Source: Xenopus tropicalis
Taxonomy: Eukaryota; Chordata; Amphibia; Anura; Pipidae
DNA length: 64,000 nt
Assembly (NCBI RefSeq): GCF_000004195.4
Contig: NC_030677.2
Coordinates: 68,906,222 to 68,970,221, forward strand
Direction: 5' to 3'
Under the pieces are notes generated by a model. It did not search any database and was not told the origin of the DNA. It saw nothing but the letters and a program-made list of their open reading frames with translations. The translations under genes and the position numbers were made by a program. Positions 27,801-42,800 of this stretch are shown one piece after another. How positions within the stretch are numbered: position 1 is the stretch's first letter; each line of letters opens with the position of its first letter.

Positions 27801-30800
27801 GAGGCAAACACACCAGTTGTACCAGTGCAGGGCAGCAGTATATTTTATTCTTATTACTTTTATACACTTTCATTTTTTGGTGTTACTGTTCCTTTAATAT
27901 GGGAAATTTCAGAATTCAGACTCTGCTTACCTGAAAGGAAGGATGGGCTTTGCAATTTTTCTAATGCTTCCAACTCTTACAAACTGGCTAAATCCGAGAT
28001 CAAGCAATCTGTCATACAGAAAGAAGGGGATAGTGTCAAGCTAACAGTTTTTCATATAACAGAATACCTTACAGTTTGTTAAATCACAAATTTTTCTGTG
28101 GCTACTCAGAATCATTCAAAGAAATCAGGCACTGGTTGATCAGTGGAATCACCTATTGTATTGGATCAGAAAATAATTTACTTTCCTACTTGTGGGTCAA
28201 CTGGTTAATTTCTCTTTTGTTTCCATTTTTTGGATTAATATAAAAAGGGCTCTTACATGGAATTTATCAGCTATAAGAAAAATATATGTAATTAATATTT
28301 GCCTGCTGCACATACAAATCACATGCTAGGACAAAGGATTTCTATACATTTTTAAAAGTAAAATGACTAATAACTACAGTTACTGTGAATAAGTGAATGT
28401 CCCTCATTTATGAAGGGCTAGATCCAAGTCCAGGAGCAATAAGAGCTGCAAAAAAACTGAGTTCCATGTACAGGTATGGGATCCCCTATCTAGAAACCCC
28501 TTATCCAGAAAGTTCAGAATTACGGAAAGGCCATCTCCCATAGACTCCAATATAAGCAAATAATTAAAAATTTTTAAATTTTTCTCTGTAATAAAACAGT
28601 TCATTGTACTAGATCCCAACTAAGATATAATTAATCCTTATTGGAGGCAAAACAAGCCTATTGGGTTTCTTCAATATTTAAATTATTTTAGCAGACTTAA
28701 GTTATGGAGATCCAAATTACAGGAAAGATCCCTTATCCAGAAAACCGCCGGTCCCGAGCATTCTGGATAACAGGTCCCATACCTGTACTAAACTTTCACT
28801 TAGGGCATTGCCTCTGTGCTCTGCTGTCACGTGGTAAATACAGAACTTTTCAAATGGAGATGCCCATGTGTCACCCACTTTCCATCCCATCTGTATGCAA
28901 TGCTTACAAACACAGTAGCTCTGCATAGAGAGTGAGGCACATGTCTTGGGTTCCATTCTGAGGATCAACTTGCAAATCGGATTCAGGCTAGGACATACCT
29001 TTAAAGGAGAAGGAAAGGCAAAATCTATAAATGATACCATTCAATAGTGCTACTACTGTTAATGAAAAACGCTATTGTTTTAGCTCTTATTGCAAGAATA
29101 ACTTAGTTAAACCTGCTTCAAAGTTTAACTTCGCTGTAGTGAATGGCGCTGCCCAGGGCCGGATTTGTAGGACGGGAGCCCCGAGGCATGCGCCGGTCTT
29201 TACAATTGTATGCGGAGCAGTGGAGGAGAGGTCCCCATTGCTCCGTATGTGAAAAAAACTTTAATATTTTGGTGCGGCGGGGTGGCATGCCACCCTAGGC
29301 CCGGGCCTTTGTGGCCTTTTCACAAATCCGCGCCTGGCGCCGCCATCTTGGAAGTGGGATGCCCACTTCCTTGCCTCTAGCGCACTAGACTGCGCATGGG
29401 CAACTGACTGATCCGCAGCAGGGAGAGAGGCAAAATGTACCTATCGCGTCCTTTGAATGAGAGCTGGCAGGATCGCTTCCGTGTATAGCATGTCACCATA
29501 GCAACCGGACGCTTTCTATTGGTGTGCGCTCATAGTGGGCGGCTCAGACGGTCTGTGGAAAGGGAAGCGCTCCTGTTTGTGAGCGCTCACAGAAGAGGAA
29601 CATGCGCATGCGCTGCCTACAGTGCTGGTCTTAGTGTCTGTGCAGGAGTAATGCATTATGGGAATCCTCTTTACCCAGCTCAGTGTTTTTTTTCCTGTTT
29701 GGCTTCTGATCATCTGAACGATCAAAATATAGGGAGACTTAGGGCACTATTGAGACAACTGAAGGTATGCCTGCAGCTTGAGATTAACTCTTTAGTAGCC
29801 TTTCCTTCTCCTTTAAAATAAGACCCCGTACCTTGCACTTGATGGTACTATATATTTCTAGTAAAACAATCATATTGGGATTTTAAATGTTTTTTATTAG
29901 TAGCCTTAAGGCACAAGCATGCCAAAAAAAAAAAAAAGGTTCTAAATATTACAGATAAATAATACAGATTATAGACCCCATAACTGCATTCACCACACTG
30001 GTGGATTGTTTTTTTTTGTTTTTTGTTTTTTTTTACAGTTTCTGCAAAGGATTCAATGTTACGCACATTTCAGTGTGCATATTGTATAGAGATGCACCGG
30101 ATCCACTACTTTAGGATCCGGCCGAACCCTAAATCCTTTGCGAAAATTTGTTTCGAATACCGAACCAAATCCTAATTTGCATATGCAAATCGGGACAAGG
30201 AAGGGTGAAAGAGAACCACACAAGCTTCATGGCTAAAAATTTTCAACCTCCGTGTTTATGTGACAAAATGTCACATGATTTTAAGGATTTGGATTCAGTT
30301 TGGCCAGAAGAATTTATGGATTAAGTACATCCCCCCCCCAAAAAAAATGATACTGGACTGATTTGTTTTGAAGAAGGCCTGGATTACCAAAAGACCATGT
30401 TTTTTCAATTCATTTTTTTTTTTAATCTCCTAGAATATTTTACAGGGAAACTATCAGATGGAACTGGAACACAAACTATTATATTCTGATTTCTTGCAAA
30501 GTCTATCTGATAAATGCTTCCTAATGATTCAGCCTCCAGTCAATATATTTGTACATGATCAGAAAAGAAAGAATATGGTTTTGGAGTAGATCAATAACTT
30601 TTCATGCATGCAATTTAGCCTGGTGTTAAAGACTGCACTGAAAGAAATGGCACACTTCTGCCTTAAGCAGCATTCAGAAACGAAGTAGCTTATTATAGGG
30701 GAGATCACATTGTTATTGCTGTAAATTACCAAAATTAGCCGGTATTTATGGTCTCCCTCAAGTGCTAGGAAGGCCCACAAGCTTGGAATGAGGGAACAGA

Positions 30801-33800
30801 TGCATGGGGCATCTACACTGAGGCCTGCAGGCAATGTACACATATAAAGTGCAGACAAAGGATTAACAGCGACACAGTGCACACAAGCAATTACCCAGCA
30901 GACCTATAAATCACACTTATTTCAGAAACATGGCACATATGTTTCCTCCTCTAAGGAATTCACTCATTTGTGTATCAGAGGTCTGCAAAGAGGTGCACTG
31001 TGCCTAATCTTGTTACATTTTCAACCATGTCATCGGAAGTGTCCAGTAGAAATGAGACCCTCCAGCACTCAGGGTTAATGTTTGTTTTGGTATCATTACT
31101 TCAATATACTCTCTTATGCTGGCTTAGGGACAAAAAAAAGTTCATTATCTTATCTGAGAACATCAGATCCACTTAGCTACACTGTTTCCAAAACGTAGCC
31201 TTATCTTTTTAATGTAAATTAATTAGCTTTTGTTTGGCACACATCTTTCTCAACTAAAGCCAGCCTCACCAATTACCAGTAAAATGCATGAGGCATTAAT
31301 ATTGTGTGCCATAGTAAGTGTGCCATCAGTAAGTTATTAAGAAAACAACATATTTTGTGGCGGGGTAGTGACAAAAAAGAGAATTATGGTCCTAGTTTAA
31401 AGTAGGTGTTAGATACAGTATAATTCGTCAAAAAATTAATTTCCAGATTCTGGTTTGCTTGCACTCACCAGTAGTCGAACATTTAGTCAGATCTCCCCAT
31501 AACCCATAAAAATACAGATATCTGAAAAAATGTATTAGCTTCTTGTTATAGTTCCCAGATTTAAAAAGGCAGTGAATGACAGACAATGCAAATGTTACTC
31601 TAGATATGAGAATAGGCTTTTGGAAAGCAATTCATCACTGCTCTACAGCCTCTGCCTTCATCCAGTGCTTTGGGCCAGTGCACAGTTTGGGAACCTCTGC
31701 TCTTAAAAGTGTCCTTCCATCTGTCAGTCACTGCATCTTTTTTTTTCCCATGTGTTTAAATTTGTATTCGTAATGTCACATGGAGGCATGTTAAGCATAA
31801 ACTAACATTATACCTTTTATAATTATTTAAACCAAGCAGCAAGCAGGCTCTGGGGCTAATCCATAATCCCAGCTAGTTTAATGTTCTGAAAAGGGCACTT
31901 GCTCACTTGCTTGACTAGAATGTTCGGAACCTGTGGTTTTCCGAATAATTTTCATAATTTGGATTGCCATATTTTAAACCTACTTAAAAATCATTTAAAC
32001 ATTAAATAACTCAATAGGATTGTTTTGGCTCAAATAAGGATGAATAATATCTTAGTTAAGATAAAGTACAGGGTACCAAATTATTTGGTGTTTAAATAAT
32101 TCTTAGCAGATTTCCTACAAGGGATTTTGGGACTGAATTGTGTCATACAAAAAGTATAAGGAAGTCACTGGCAGTCTGGAAACCATAAACATTCCTTACA
32201 AGACCACTTTTGGTCTTCACTCACACTTACAATTTTCAGTATCCCAAGTCTATAGAAAATATTTAATTTTATCTTAGAAGAGGAAGCAGGATGGCGAAAT
32301 ACAAATATACATAAAACAAAACTCTATATACCTGCAGAATATCCTACATCAATTTTTACTAAAATATTTCTATATTCAACAATGAAATGCCTAATAATCA
32401 ACATACTTTTTAAATTGGATAAAAGATCTTCTCATGAGGTTATACTATATGTATTGATGAGAAGGGTAAAACATTTGATGTGAGATCCCAATGCAGAACA
32501 GAATCCACTTACTGGCTTAAATGGTGCTATAATTGCTGATTTACAAACAAGATCAGTCCACTCAGATAAGAATGGAAATAATTTCTGTAGCTGCAGGTTC
32601 AAATTCGCTCCTAATTAATCATTAAAACCTTCACACCTTATGGGCGTAAGGCTTGTTTAGGTAATTGGATTTGATCTTATCTACAAAGATATGAATGTGT
32701 AAATCCACTTAATAAATAATTATTGACACTTTCTTTGAAAGCATAGCCTGGCTTTGCATAAAAAAGAACAATATTTTTTATAAACATATTACTATTAACA
32801 TTTGTATTTCTCTTACCAATGTCTATGTTTTCATTATAAAGAAACCCATAAAAGGTTACAGATAAACACTGCCCTACATTCACAAAATGTGTATGTTGCT
32901 TTTAAGAGCCCTGGGGCTTCTCTGCTTCATAAACATTCGCATAGAGGGGGAAAGCACTGGGTTGTTAAGAAGTTTGAGGAGAAACACAGTAAAAGAAATA
33001 TCAAAAAAGTCAATTAGGGACTGAACCTAATGATAACAAAAAAAATAACAAACTCACGAGCAAAGCAGAAATCTAAAATAGATTTCATGAATAGGTTTGG
33101 CTGTTTGGATTAAACCCCCGTGTTCCCAATGAACTAGGAACCCTTAGCTAATAATAAGGGTAAAAACAGTACATTTTAACTGTCACCCTATGACCCTTTG
33201 TTGTAGAATCATACATGCCATCAAAAGGATCCACTCTAAATTTCACCATATCTAACATAATACGTAATAGCACTGTGTAAGCTATAGATGAAGAACTTGA
33301 AATTTATTTTCTAGAAGCATCACGGAAATACATTTTTTTTGCCAATAACTGCTAAAAAAATACTCAGACCCTTATCCTCTTCAGAAATTAATTTGTCTCC
33401 CAGTCTGTTGTCTGTGTTGCTATTTGCATTATCTAATGCTGGCCATTTAAAGGTAGCTCATTTAGCAACCCAGGTCAACCGATCAGGTCACGAGTTGGGA
33501 CTGTGTAGAAATGTTAAAAGGGGACCATATCTGTGGCCTGATGCAGTCCTTATCCAGCTGTATTTTCTGAGAAGTGCATTAATAGGAGAAACCAGAAGTA
33601 AGTGCAACTGCTTAATAAATAACATTCTGTCATGTGGAAATGTATGCAGCATTTTGCAATTGACACTGCTCCACTATTATAAAATAATTGCTATGGCTTG
33701 GGCACATGGAGCATTTGCACCGCTTTTTTCAGCCTTTTTGTTCAGACTGAGAAAAGCACATCTACTTCCTTAGGCAACTTCATGTACCAGCACTGAAAAG

Positions 33801-36800
33801 TACAACATCTGCTTTGGTGCTGGTACAAGGAGCAGAGGTTGGCCTGAAAAATGTGTAAGCGGGTATTTTCAGGCTGACCTCTGCTCTGCTCCTTGTGTGT
33901 GCCTCAGGTGGAAGCTATACTTTTAGGGATGCACCAAATCCACTTTTTTTGGATTCGGCCGAAACCCCGAATCCCAATCTTAATTTGCATATGCAAAGTA
34001 GGCTACAGAACGGTTGCCGAATTCGTTGAAACCCTACTTGATACAGATACATGGAGCTATGTAAGGGAACGGATCTACTTCTCTTAGTCTGAAGAAATGC
34101 TGAAAGAAGCGGTGCAAACACTCCATGTGCCCAAGACCTAGGTCTTGTTTCTAATAGCGAAGCAGTGTCAATTGCAAAAGTATGCACACGTTTCAACATG
34201 CCAAAATGCATGAAAAAAGTGGCGAGAAGCGGAGCAAACTCAGTGTACCCAGGCCCCCAATGTTAGCGCTGGCTAGAAAAGGAACATATAGACACATACC
34301 CTAGGAGGACTCTATCAACTGCCACATTGGTGGATGAAGATATGAGAATTTTCCAAGGAGATGCTTCATAACCTTCTGCTGGATTTCCCCTTTCAAACAA
34401 CTGCACTAGAAACAGAACAACCACAGAGAGCAGATAGCTTTTTCCAGCACCAAAAACACCTGCAAGTGAACACATTTACATCTTTAAAAAGGGTGAATTT
34501 GTAACAATTGCTTATAGTTATTATTGAAGTCATTTTTGTGCATTGTTCTAAATAAATATGTCTTAAATTTAAAACATACATCAGAAAAGACAATATGGGA
34601 AAAGCAAATGTCTACAATTACTGTTTTGTCACAGATTTTGTTAAAAGTATCTGAAAGTTAAATGGGTTTTGAGATAGGACAGGACAGTTTTGATAAGCTG
34701 ACCCAAATTGTATCTACAGGAATCAAGAGGAATGTTATATTTTACAAAATTAGATAGTACAGTTACAGAGAGCTGTGTAGAGAAAGATTTATGAAATCTT
34801 CAGATTCTTTTTGTATTTTCGACTGTATCATGCACATGTTACTATTTCCCATGCACAACATTCCTATGCAACTTAAGTTTCAGGTGCAGCTTATGTAAAT
34901 GGCAGCCAGTAAAGGATGAGGGATGGACATATGGAAGCACACAGAGGAGATAAGTGGGAGGATTGAAAGACTACAACACAAGTTGCACTGAGCTAGAGTA
35001 CAGCACCTTAAAACAAAAACATATTTAAAATAATAAATATAACATAATGAAAGACGATTTAATCCTGTTACCATGAATAACTGTTATTGGTGGAGCCACT
35101 GCTTTATAAGATCCTGCAGCAGTAGTCATCATCTGTGCTATCTGCATCAAGGCTGTGGCTTGATCTTCATTCAATCTAAACTGCTCAATCATCTCCTGTG
35201 ATTTTGCCAGTATAAAACTACAGCTTGGAAGTTCACATCTTTGGGGGATCTTTGCAGTGAGTGATGGTGGCTTGAACTTTCCAGTGTTTGTTTTAGATTC
35301 TCCTTCCTGTTCAGATTGCCTGAAAAAGTTAAAAGGTAAAAAACAGATGAAAATCACGTTTCTGCCTAATCAGACAGTTACTGTGTGTATCTCAGGTGCT
35401 CTGGTTTTCAATGATACCCACTGAACTATCAAACTCACAGCACCTTGAGTACTCCCACAAACACTGGCTACTGACCAATTGGCTACTGACCATAGCAGAA
35501 GCTCATATCAACCAAAGATTTACCCTCATTAATGAAATTGGAATAGGCTAATCAAAGTCAATTTCTGACTAGCTGCCATGAGATACTGTTATGCAGCGAA
35601 TGTTGCCTAATCTAAGTGAATCAGGATTTGAAAACCATGCTTTAGTAAACTGATCAGGACTATGATAGATATAAAGCAACAGAGAGGTTAACTAAAAAAA
35701 AACAGTGGTAAATCAAAGAGTATTCGCCTTTTATTTATTCATTCCTGGAAACTGATTTCACACCCTGATTCTCCAGTGGTAACATGTTAACACTGAACCA
35801 CTATACCATGATATGTTTTATAGGTTCCCCTTCGATCAGTCTTCGGAAGATATTAATTTTCAAAACATTAATAAAAAAATTCTTAGGTTTAGAGAACCAC
35901 CAAGAGGCCTACTCTGGTAGTAAATATACCCAAACTTGATTGGATAGTACACTGAAAACAAAACAATCTCTATACAGGTCAAGTCAAGTTTATTGTCATG
36001 TACACAGAGTACAATGTACAATGTATAATGAAATCCTAACTTGAATGCCTTTTTCACCAACAAAAAAAACACATAACACCCAATAGCACATCAATGTTTA
36101 ATAAATCACATAAAAGAAATTAAACAGTAGACAATAGACAATTAAATAGTAAAATAAAACCCTCATAAAGTTTAGAAATAGTTTATTAACACAGAGGATT
36201 GTGCAGATTAAAATTTCTTCCTTTCTTTCTACAACTGATATTTGAAGCTTGTATTAAGTATTGTGTTGAATTAAACAGGGATAAAATCCCCACTTGGGAG
36301 CAATTAGGGACTTAATTATGCAGGCAGAGTTTATAACACTTATTGGGGTGTCCCCCTGCACCACCCAGCTTGCAGCTCACATTGGACAGCTCTCTCCTGT
36401 CCTGATACTCAGAACCAGAACTTTAGATCCATGAACTTGTGATGCCAGACTTCGCTGTTGAACTCTCACCTCTGCACAGAAACACAGCATGTGGTTCCAA
36501 GATGGGCACTAGTGTCTTTGCTGCTTAGGGTATCAGTAGCAGTTTCTGCAGCTCTCTTCTAACAGTTTTAGGTTTAAAATTGCCAAACAAGCCAAAAAAA
36601 ACACTTTGCTGTGCGTTTTTCCTATACAGATCAAGGCTTTATCAGGCATGAATGTTCTCCTGAGAAGATAGTATCAGCTAAATGTATAATTAAATCCATT
36701 ATGCTTCCCACCCTAAATTCTATGAAGGTGCGATTGGCTTAGCTTGCAGTTGTAGGCCAGTTACATAGTTGTTTTTGTTCAAGGTGAAAAAGACACATGA

Positions 36801-39800
36801 GAGATCCAATAGAGTTTAAATGAATATCTGTAAAAACACTGAAGGCCCTGTTCAGTTCTGATACAATTTACATTTACAGTTCTACCCATGGTTGAATTGC
36901 TTTTTATCAAAATATTAATTCAGTGCATCCCAAAAAACACAGAAATATACAACAAGAAGCAACTTACATTTTCAATAGATGTGGCATGATTGGCAGTGTG
37001 GATGGGTTTAGGTGCTCCTGTATATTTCTCAGAGATGTCAGTTCTGTGCTTGCATTACAAACCAACACTGCATGGACAAGTGCTACAGACAAAGACATAG
37101 TAACTATTTTTTAAGGGTGCATAAACACTTTTAAACTTGCATTGTTTAAAGAGTAAGGCCCAGAGAACAGAAGGGGATCAACAAGCACTGTTTTGCACAT
37201 ATTTGCAAATAACATTTGCAAAAACATTTTTTTTGTGTAAAGGGCCCATTTAATCTTTGGTAAACCGCATCCCCCAGAGTTAAACCATGCTGAAGAGGCT
37301 TGGACTATATAGTTAGCGGCTTTGGAATATATAATTTGCATTTTTCTGCATGACAGTCATATTGTTTAGGACTATGTACATATAATTACCCAAACTGTGC
37401 AAGGCAACCCAGTAAATAAATAGACTTTAACGTCACCCTTTCAAGATTATAAAAAGTAAAACCTGTAATAAACCTTTTTCCAGTCACAACAAATGAGCCA
37501 TCCAGAGCTTTTGGCGAATTAGCATTCATGACCAAATATCATTATCAACTAAATAGAATTGGAGATGTTCTTAATACTTTTTGGCCCATTTTTCAGGGTA
37601 TATTGCCAAATAATGTACCAGTCAATAAAACTCTAAAAGATGTTAGCGCCATCTTTGGAAGCATAATAGTAGAAATTTTGTAAACATGATAGTTCAGCTT
37701 CAAATGTAACTATTGATTCTGTTGGCAATATGAAGACCACACAAGGGAGAATCATTAAAAAAACTGGCAAACTGGATGTACAGATCTAAGTGTCAAAAAG
37801 GATATGGCCTTAAAGGGATGGTATAGATGTGGACATTGTCAACAATGAAACTTTATTGTTCCTGGGAGGCTACCAGCTATGTATAAAATTAAACATGAAG
37901 CAGTTTTTAAATTGTTCAAGTGAATTTGTGATATATTTATTAGAATATTTTATTCTTTTGGACCAATATGAAAATTTGTGGATGTACACTCTAAATACAG
38001 TTGTTCCAGCAGGATTAAATGAACAATATAACATCAACTGTTATCTTAATTAATTAGGTTGTAGAAGGGAAAGTGGGTTGATTTATTATTTATGTGGGTG
38101 CTGAACATGATAAATATGCTGATCCAGTGCATTTAGTACTATCCAATAGGCTGACTTAGTGGGCTGATTTTTAATCCATGGAGTTGTTAAATATGATTAA
38201 TATGCTGCTTCAGTGCTTTTAATATTGTCCATTAAGCTGACTTAGGGGCACATTTACTATTCCACGAATCCGAAATGGGAAAAAATCAGATTGGAAACGA
38301 ACATTTTGCGACTTTTTCGTCTTTTTTGCGCTTTTTTCGTCGCAGTTGCGACTTTTTCGCGAATTGTTGCAACTTTTTCGTATTGAGCGCTCGTAAACGG
38401 CGGGCAAACCTTTCCGACTTTGCATGATTTTGGAAGCCTCCCATGGGACTCAATGGCACTCTGCAGCTCCAACCCGGCACAAGGAAAGTCATGATACTGA
38501 AGCTTGAATGAATCCAAAACTTTCGGCGCGACAGTGCGATTTTTTCGCGACGGCGACGAAAAGTTTGCGCCAATTTGCGAAAAAGTCATGACGGCGATGA
38601 AATAGTCGCGAAAATTCACGAAAAAGTTGCGACGACGACGAAAACATCGCAAAAATACCGATCATTACGGAAAAACGCATTCGGACGCTTTTCGGACGTT
38701 CGTGGATTAGTAAATGTGCCCCTTAGTGTGTATACCAACTTATATCATCTTGTAATGCTGCATTGATATGCGTTGGTATATGGATGTGCTATTAATAGTT
38801 GCGATGACTTTAAGTGGGTTGTTTGGTTGTGCTAGTAAGATACCTCTGTGGAGTTGCTGCTAATGAGGAGTGGCTATTTTATTCAATAGCGCCAATTCAA
38901 GCGAGTATATAAAGACGCAATTTGTTACGAGCCTTACTTTTGTGAACCCTTGAAAAAACGCGTGTGACATGTAGGTAAGAAGAAGTACTAGTGTACTTAC
39001 AGAGGAGAAACACTATATTCACTACTTGTAGTTTTCCCCCGTTAGTCAGAACAAGGTGTAGAATTTTAAATGGAGCAACTGGCCAGGTCGTTTATAGTAT
39101 AAATTAACCATTGTGGTTTTGATGATGTTGTAAGTGGAGGCTTCTTATGATGCACATTTTAAATTCAACTCGTTCATAAAACATGTGTTTTGGATATACT
39201 AAAAACCCTCTTTATTTAAAGGAGAAGGAAAGGCATTTTGGCATTTTATTGCCAATCGATTAGCCACAATAGTGCAAGCTAGAACACTATATTTAGCCTG
39301 TAGAAAGCTTTACCATACTTGAGTTAACAGCACTATATCTTCCATGCTGCAGCTCTGGCTGCTGGTAGCTCAGATTACAGCAGAGAGGGGAGGGAAAGGA
39401 CAGAGAAAGGAGGGGGAGAAAGGAGCAAGCTGATCAGACTCTTGATGTGCCCTGGAGGATTTTTCTGAGCATAGGAAGTCTGACACAGAAGATCATGTAT
39501 AAAGAATAAAAGGAAAGAAATGTGTTATTTATTTTCACTGAGGATTCAGAGCAGCAGTTATGTACGTGTTTATTTACACAGACCTTTCTGATAAAGCTTG
39601 CTTAGTAACCTTTCCTTCTCCTTTAACTGATTATTTTATTCTTGATTAATTGTGAGTGCTGTTATTAGGTTTCTATTAAGCCTTTTTCCAGGACAGGCCT
39701 AGCAACAAAGAAAGTCTACCTTACTTTTTCATTTTACACAAACCACAAAGTCCATTTCTATGAGGACACTTACTATTTGATGGCCAGTTGGATGGGCTGT

Positions 39801-42800
39801 ATCCTTTCAGAGGCTGAATCTCTATTTCATTGTTAGCAGATGGACCAAAGAAAACACTGAAAGCAACGAAAGTATCCACTGGTTCAAAGTCAATCGTTTT
39901 TGAAACAACCCACAAATCATCTTTAGGAAAGACAAAGATCAGTTATAAACATACATACAATAGTAAAAAAAATAAGAGAAAACATGTTCTAACTTGCTTT
40001 ATTTCAAATTACCTTTGCTGTAAGCTGAAGAGTTTTCCTTTCTGTTCAGTTTCAGGTAAAGTTTGGTTTTAGATTCACCAGCAAAGTCAGAGTTGGCATT
40101 AATTATTTTCTTAAACTTACCAAAGCTTTTATTTTGAAATCCAGATACTTTCCTAAAATAGAGAATACTATGGGTAAATGTCATAGTCTTATAAAAATGA
40201 ATTACTTAAGACTTTCCAGTGCAACAGAACACAAAGGATGACATCCTAATGCAAAATTTTGAGTAACGTAGGTATGGGGAAATGCTGGGGCTCCTTACTA
40301 TTATTTTCAACCAGGGCAGGGCACGTTTACTAATATAGGCGCTGGCACCTTTCCAATTTTTCACAGCAGCTGATCGAGTTGTTTTAGCTTTAGGCTCAGT
40401 ATAACAGTTAAATATGCTGTTCATAAAATATCACAACGATTTCATCATCCAAGAAAATGTTTATTATTGAGCAGGAAATTCTGATCACATGCAGCTTAAT
40501 ATGGTCAGCCAGCTTGGTAGTTTCCAAACATCCAAATTAGAAGAAATTGGTCCACAAATGGGTGCAAGTTCAGCAAACATAACAATCAAAGATGATGATA
40601 GCACTAGACTAGTGTATACAGTCATGGGGTAGACATACTATCAACCCACCAGCCCATAATCTGGTTGTTTGGCTGACTGTTAAGAGACCAGTTTGGATGT
40701 ATTAAAGGTTCAGTTTTACCAAAGATCCAGCTGTTCTACAAACTAGTTGAATAGTTGAATTTACCTGTGTTTGTGTCTCTCTAGAAGTACAGTAATGTCC
40801 TTCTAGTAGCATCTGTTATATTCTTGAAGTAGGAAAATGCATTATACATTACTGTATCTAACATGCATTACCCTCAAAGTGCTTTGCTGCATACCTAACC
40901 ATTAGATGGCTCTCCTCGTAAAGGGCTACTTTGTGACTTCTCACAAAACTGGCAACACTTTTCATATCACCCATTACAACCTTGGGTTGCGCATGTCCTT
41001 GTACAGGGCTTGAACACTGAGTTTCGTTCAACCATTTAAAGAATTTACACTGGTCACTTTTGGGAGCATCACAAGTGTAAAAGAAACGACCCTAAAAAAG
41101 ATAGAAAGCACATATAAAACACAAGTAAGAGCAAGTAAAACGGATCAAATGCAGGAGTTGCGTTGGGGTACAGGCATTAAAAGGATCGACTTTGCATTTA
41201 TTTGGATACTGAGTATCAAAATATGTGTAAAAAACACACACAGGTCCCTGCAATTCCAAAGCCCAGGAAACGTGCTATATTATAATATTCATATGGTGCC
41301 TTTCACTGCTTTGTATTTATGTGTTCCACTTTACTGTGTGTTTGAATAAGCATTTATTGCAAATTGCAGTCTCAGTTAAACTGCAGGTAGTATGTACTCC
41401 TTCTGACTCAATATAGCATGATAGCATATTCTTAAAGGAGCAGTTTATTTTTACAAAACGTATTTTCAAAAAGTATACATAATTACATTTTGGGGCTGAT
41501 TTACTAAGACACGAATTCGAATCCGAATTGGAAAAATTCCGATTGGAAAACGAACATTTTGCGACTTTTTCGTATTTTTTGCGTTTTTTTTCGGCGCCTT
41601 TACGACTTTTCGGAAATTATCGCAACTTTTTTGTTACCAATACGATTTGCGCGAAAAAACGCGAGTTTTTCGTAGCCATTCCGAAAGTTGCGCAGTTGTA
41701 GATTTTAGTATCACAATAGCCTTGGATATTATGCTTGTTCAAGAAATCATCCAGGCCCCTCTTAAAGGCATTAACAGAATCTGCCATCAGAAAATCACTA
41801 GGAAGGGCATTCCACAACCTCACCGTAAAAAAAACCTACTCTACTTGAGGCTGAAGTTTATCAGAGCAGAGGTCACATGGCCGTGGCACTCTGGGAAATG
41901 AAGAAAATGACTAGCCCCTGTTTGAAAAACAGATTTCAATGCAGGATTCTGCTGGAGAAGCTCTTTTAAGTAATGCATTTTGAAAATTTCCCATAACAGG
42001 ACTGGAGCCCAAAACTGAACTGCATACTCAAGGACTTTACAAGAAACCTATAAAAGGCAAAATTATTTTTCCATCCCTTGAGTCAATGCCAGCATTTAAT
42101 TTACTTTAGTAGTCACTGAATGACAACTTAGACGACTTGTTATTCTTGTTGTCCTTCATGGAAGTTATAGTTTTGCACAATTTAGTATTGTAAGCAAAAA
42201 TAGAAACAGTACTTTGTATGCCCACCTCCAGGTAATTAATAAACAAGTTAAAAAGCAAAGGACCAAGGACTGACCTCTGTGGTACTCCATTAACAACATC
42301 TATCTATCCTTTAGCCAGTTCTCTATCTAATTACAAATATTATGTCCCAGGACAATATTCCTCAATTTTATCATTAGCAACTATACTATTAGCAATTTTA
42401 TCATGAGCAACTATCACAACTAATACATTAGTTGGATTTCTCTGATGCTGCTGATGGAACAACCAATGTATCAATTTTTAATGGTTTAGAACAGTGATCC
42501 CCATCCAGTGGCTCAGGAGCAACATGTTGTTCACCAACCCCTTGGATGTTGCTCTCAGTGCCCCCAAACCAGGTAGTTATGTTTGAATTCCTGACTTGAT
42601 GGCAAGTTTTTGTTGAATAACACAATGTTTACTACCAAATAAAGCTTCCTGTAAGCTGATAGTGTGCATAGAGGATACATAATAGCCAATCTTACCTTAC
42701 TCTTATTTGGCACCTTCATGTTGCTCTCCCAGTCTTTTTACATTTGACTGTGGCTCACGAGTAAGAAAGGTTGGGGACCCCAGGTTTAGAAGGTCAGTGG

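Noticed and set aside
33339..33773. 144-codon plus-strand open frame
   Set aside because: It runs from unique intron into an inverted-repeat MITE, has no motif and no splice context.
37636..37660. Possible YY1 site (agcgccatcttt) in intron 15
   Set aside because: A lone short match in AT-rich intron; not distinguishable from chance.
39721..39773. Cys/His-rich read-through (KCPHRNGLCGLCKMKK) that looks like a second zinc finger
   Set aside because: A perfect GTAAGT donor precedes it, phase and human homology continue in exon 16, and the run is intronic.
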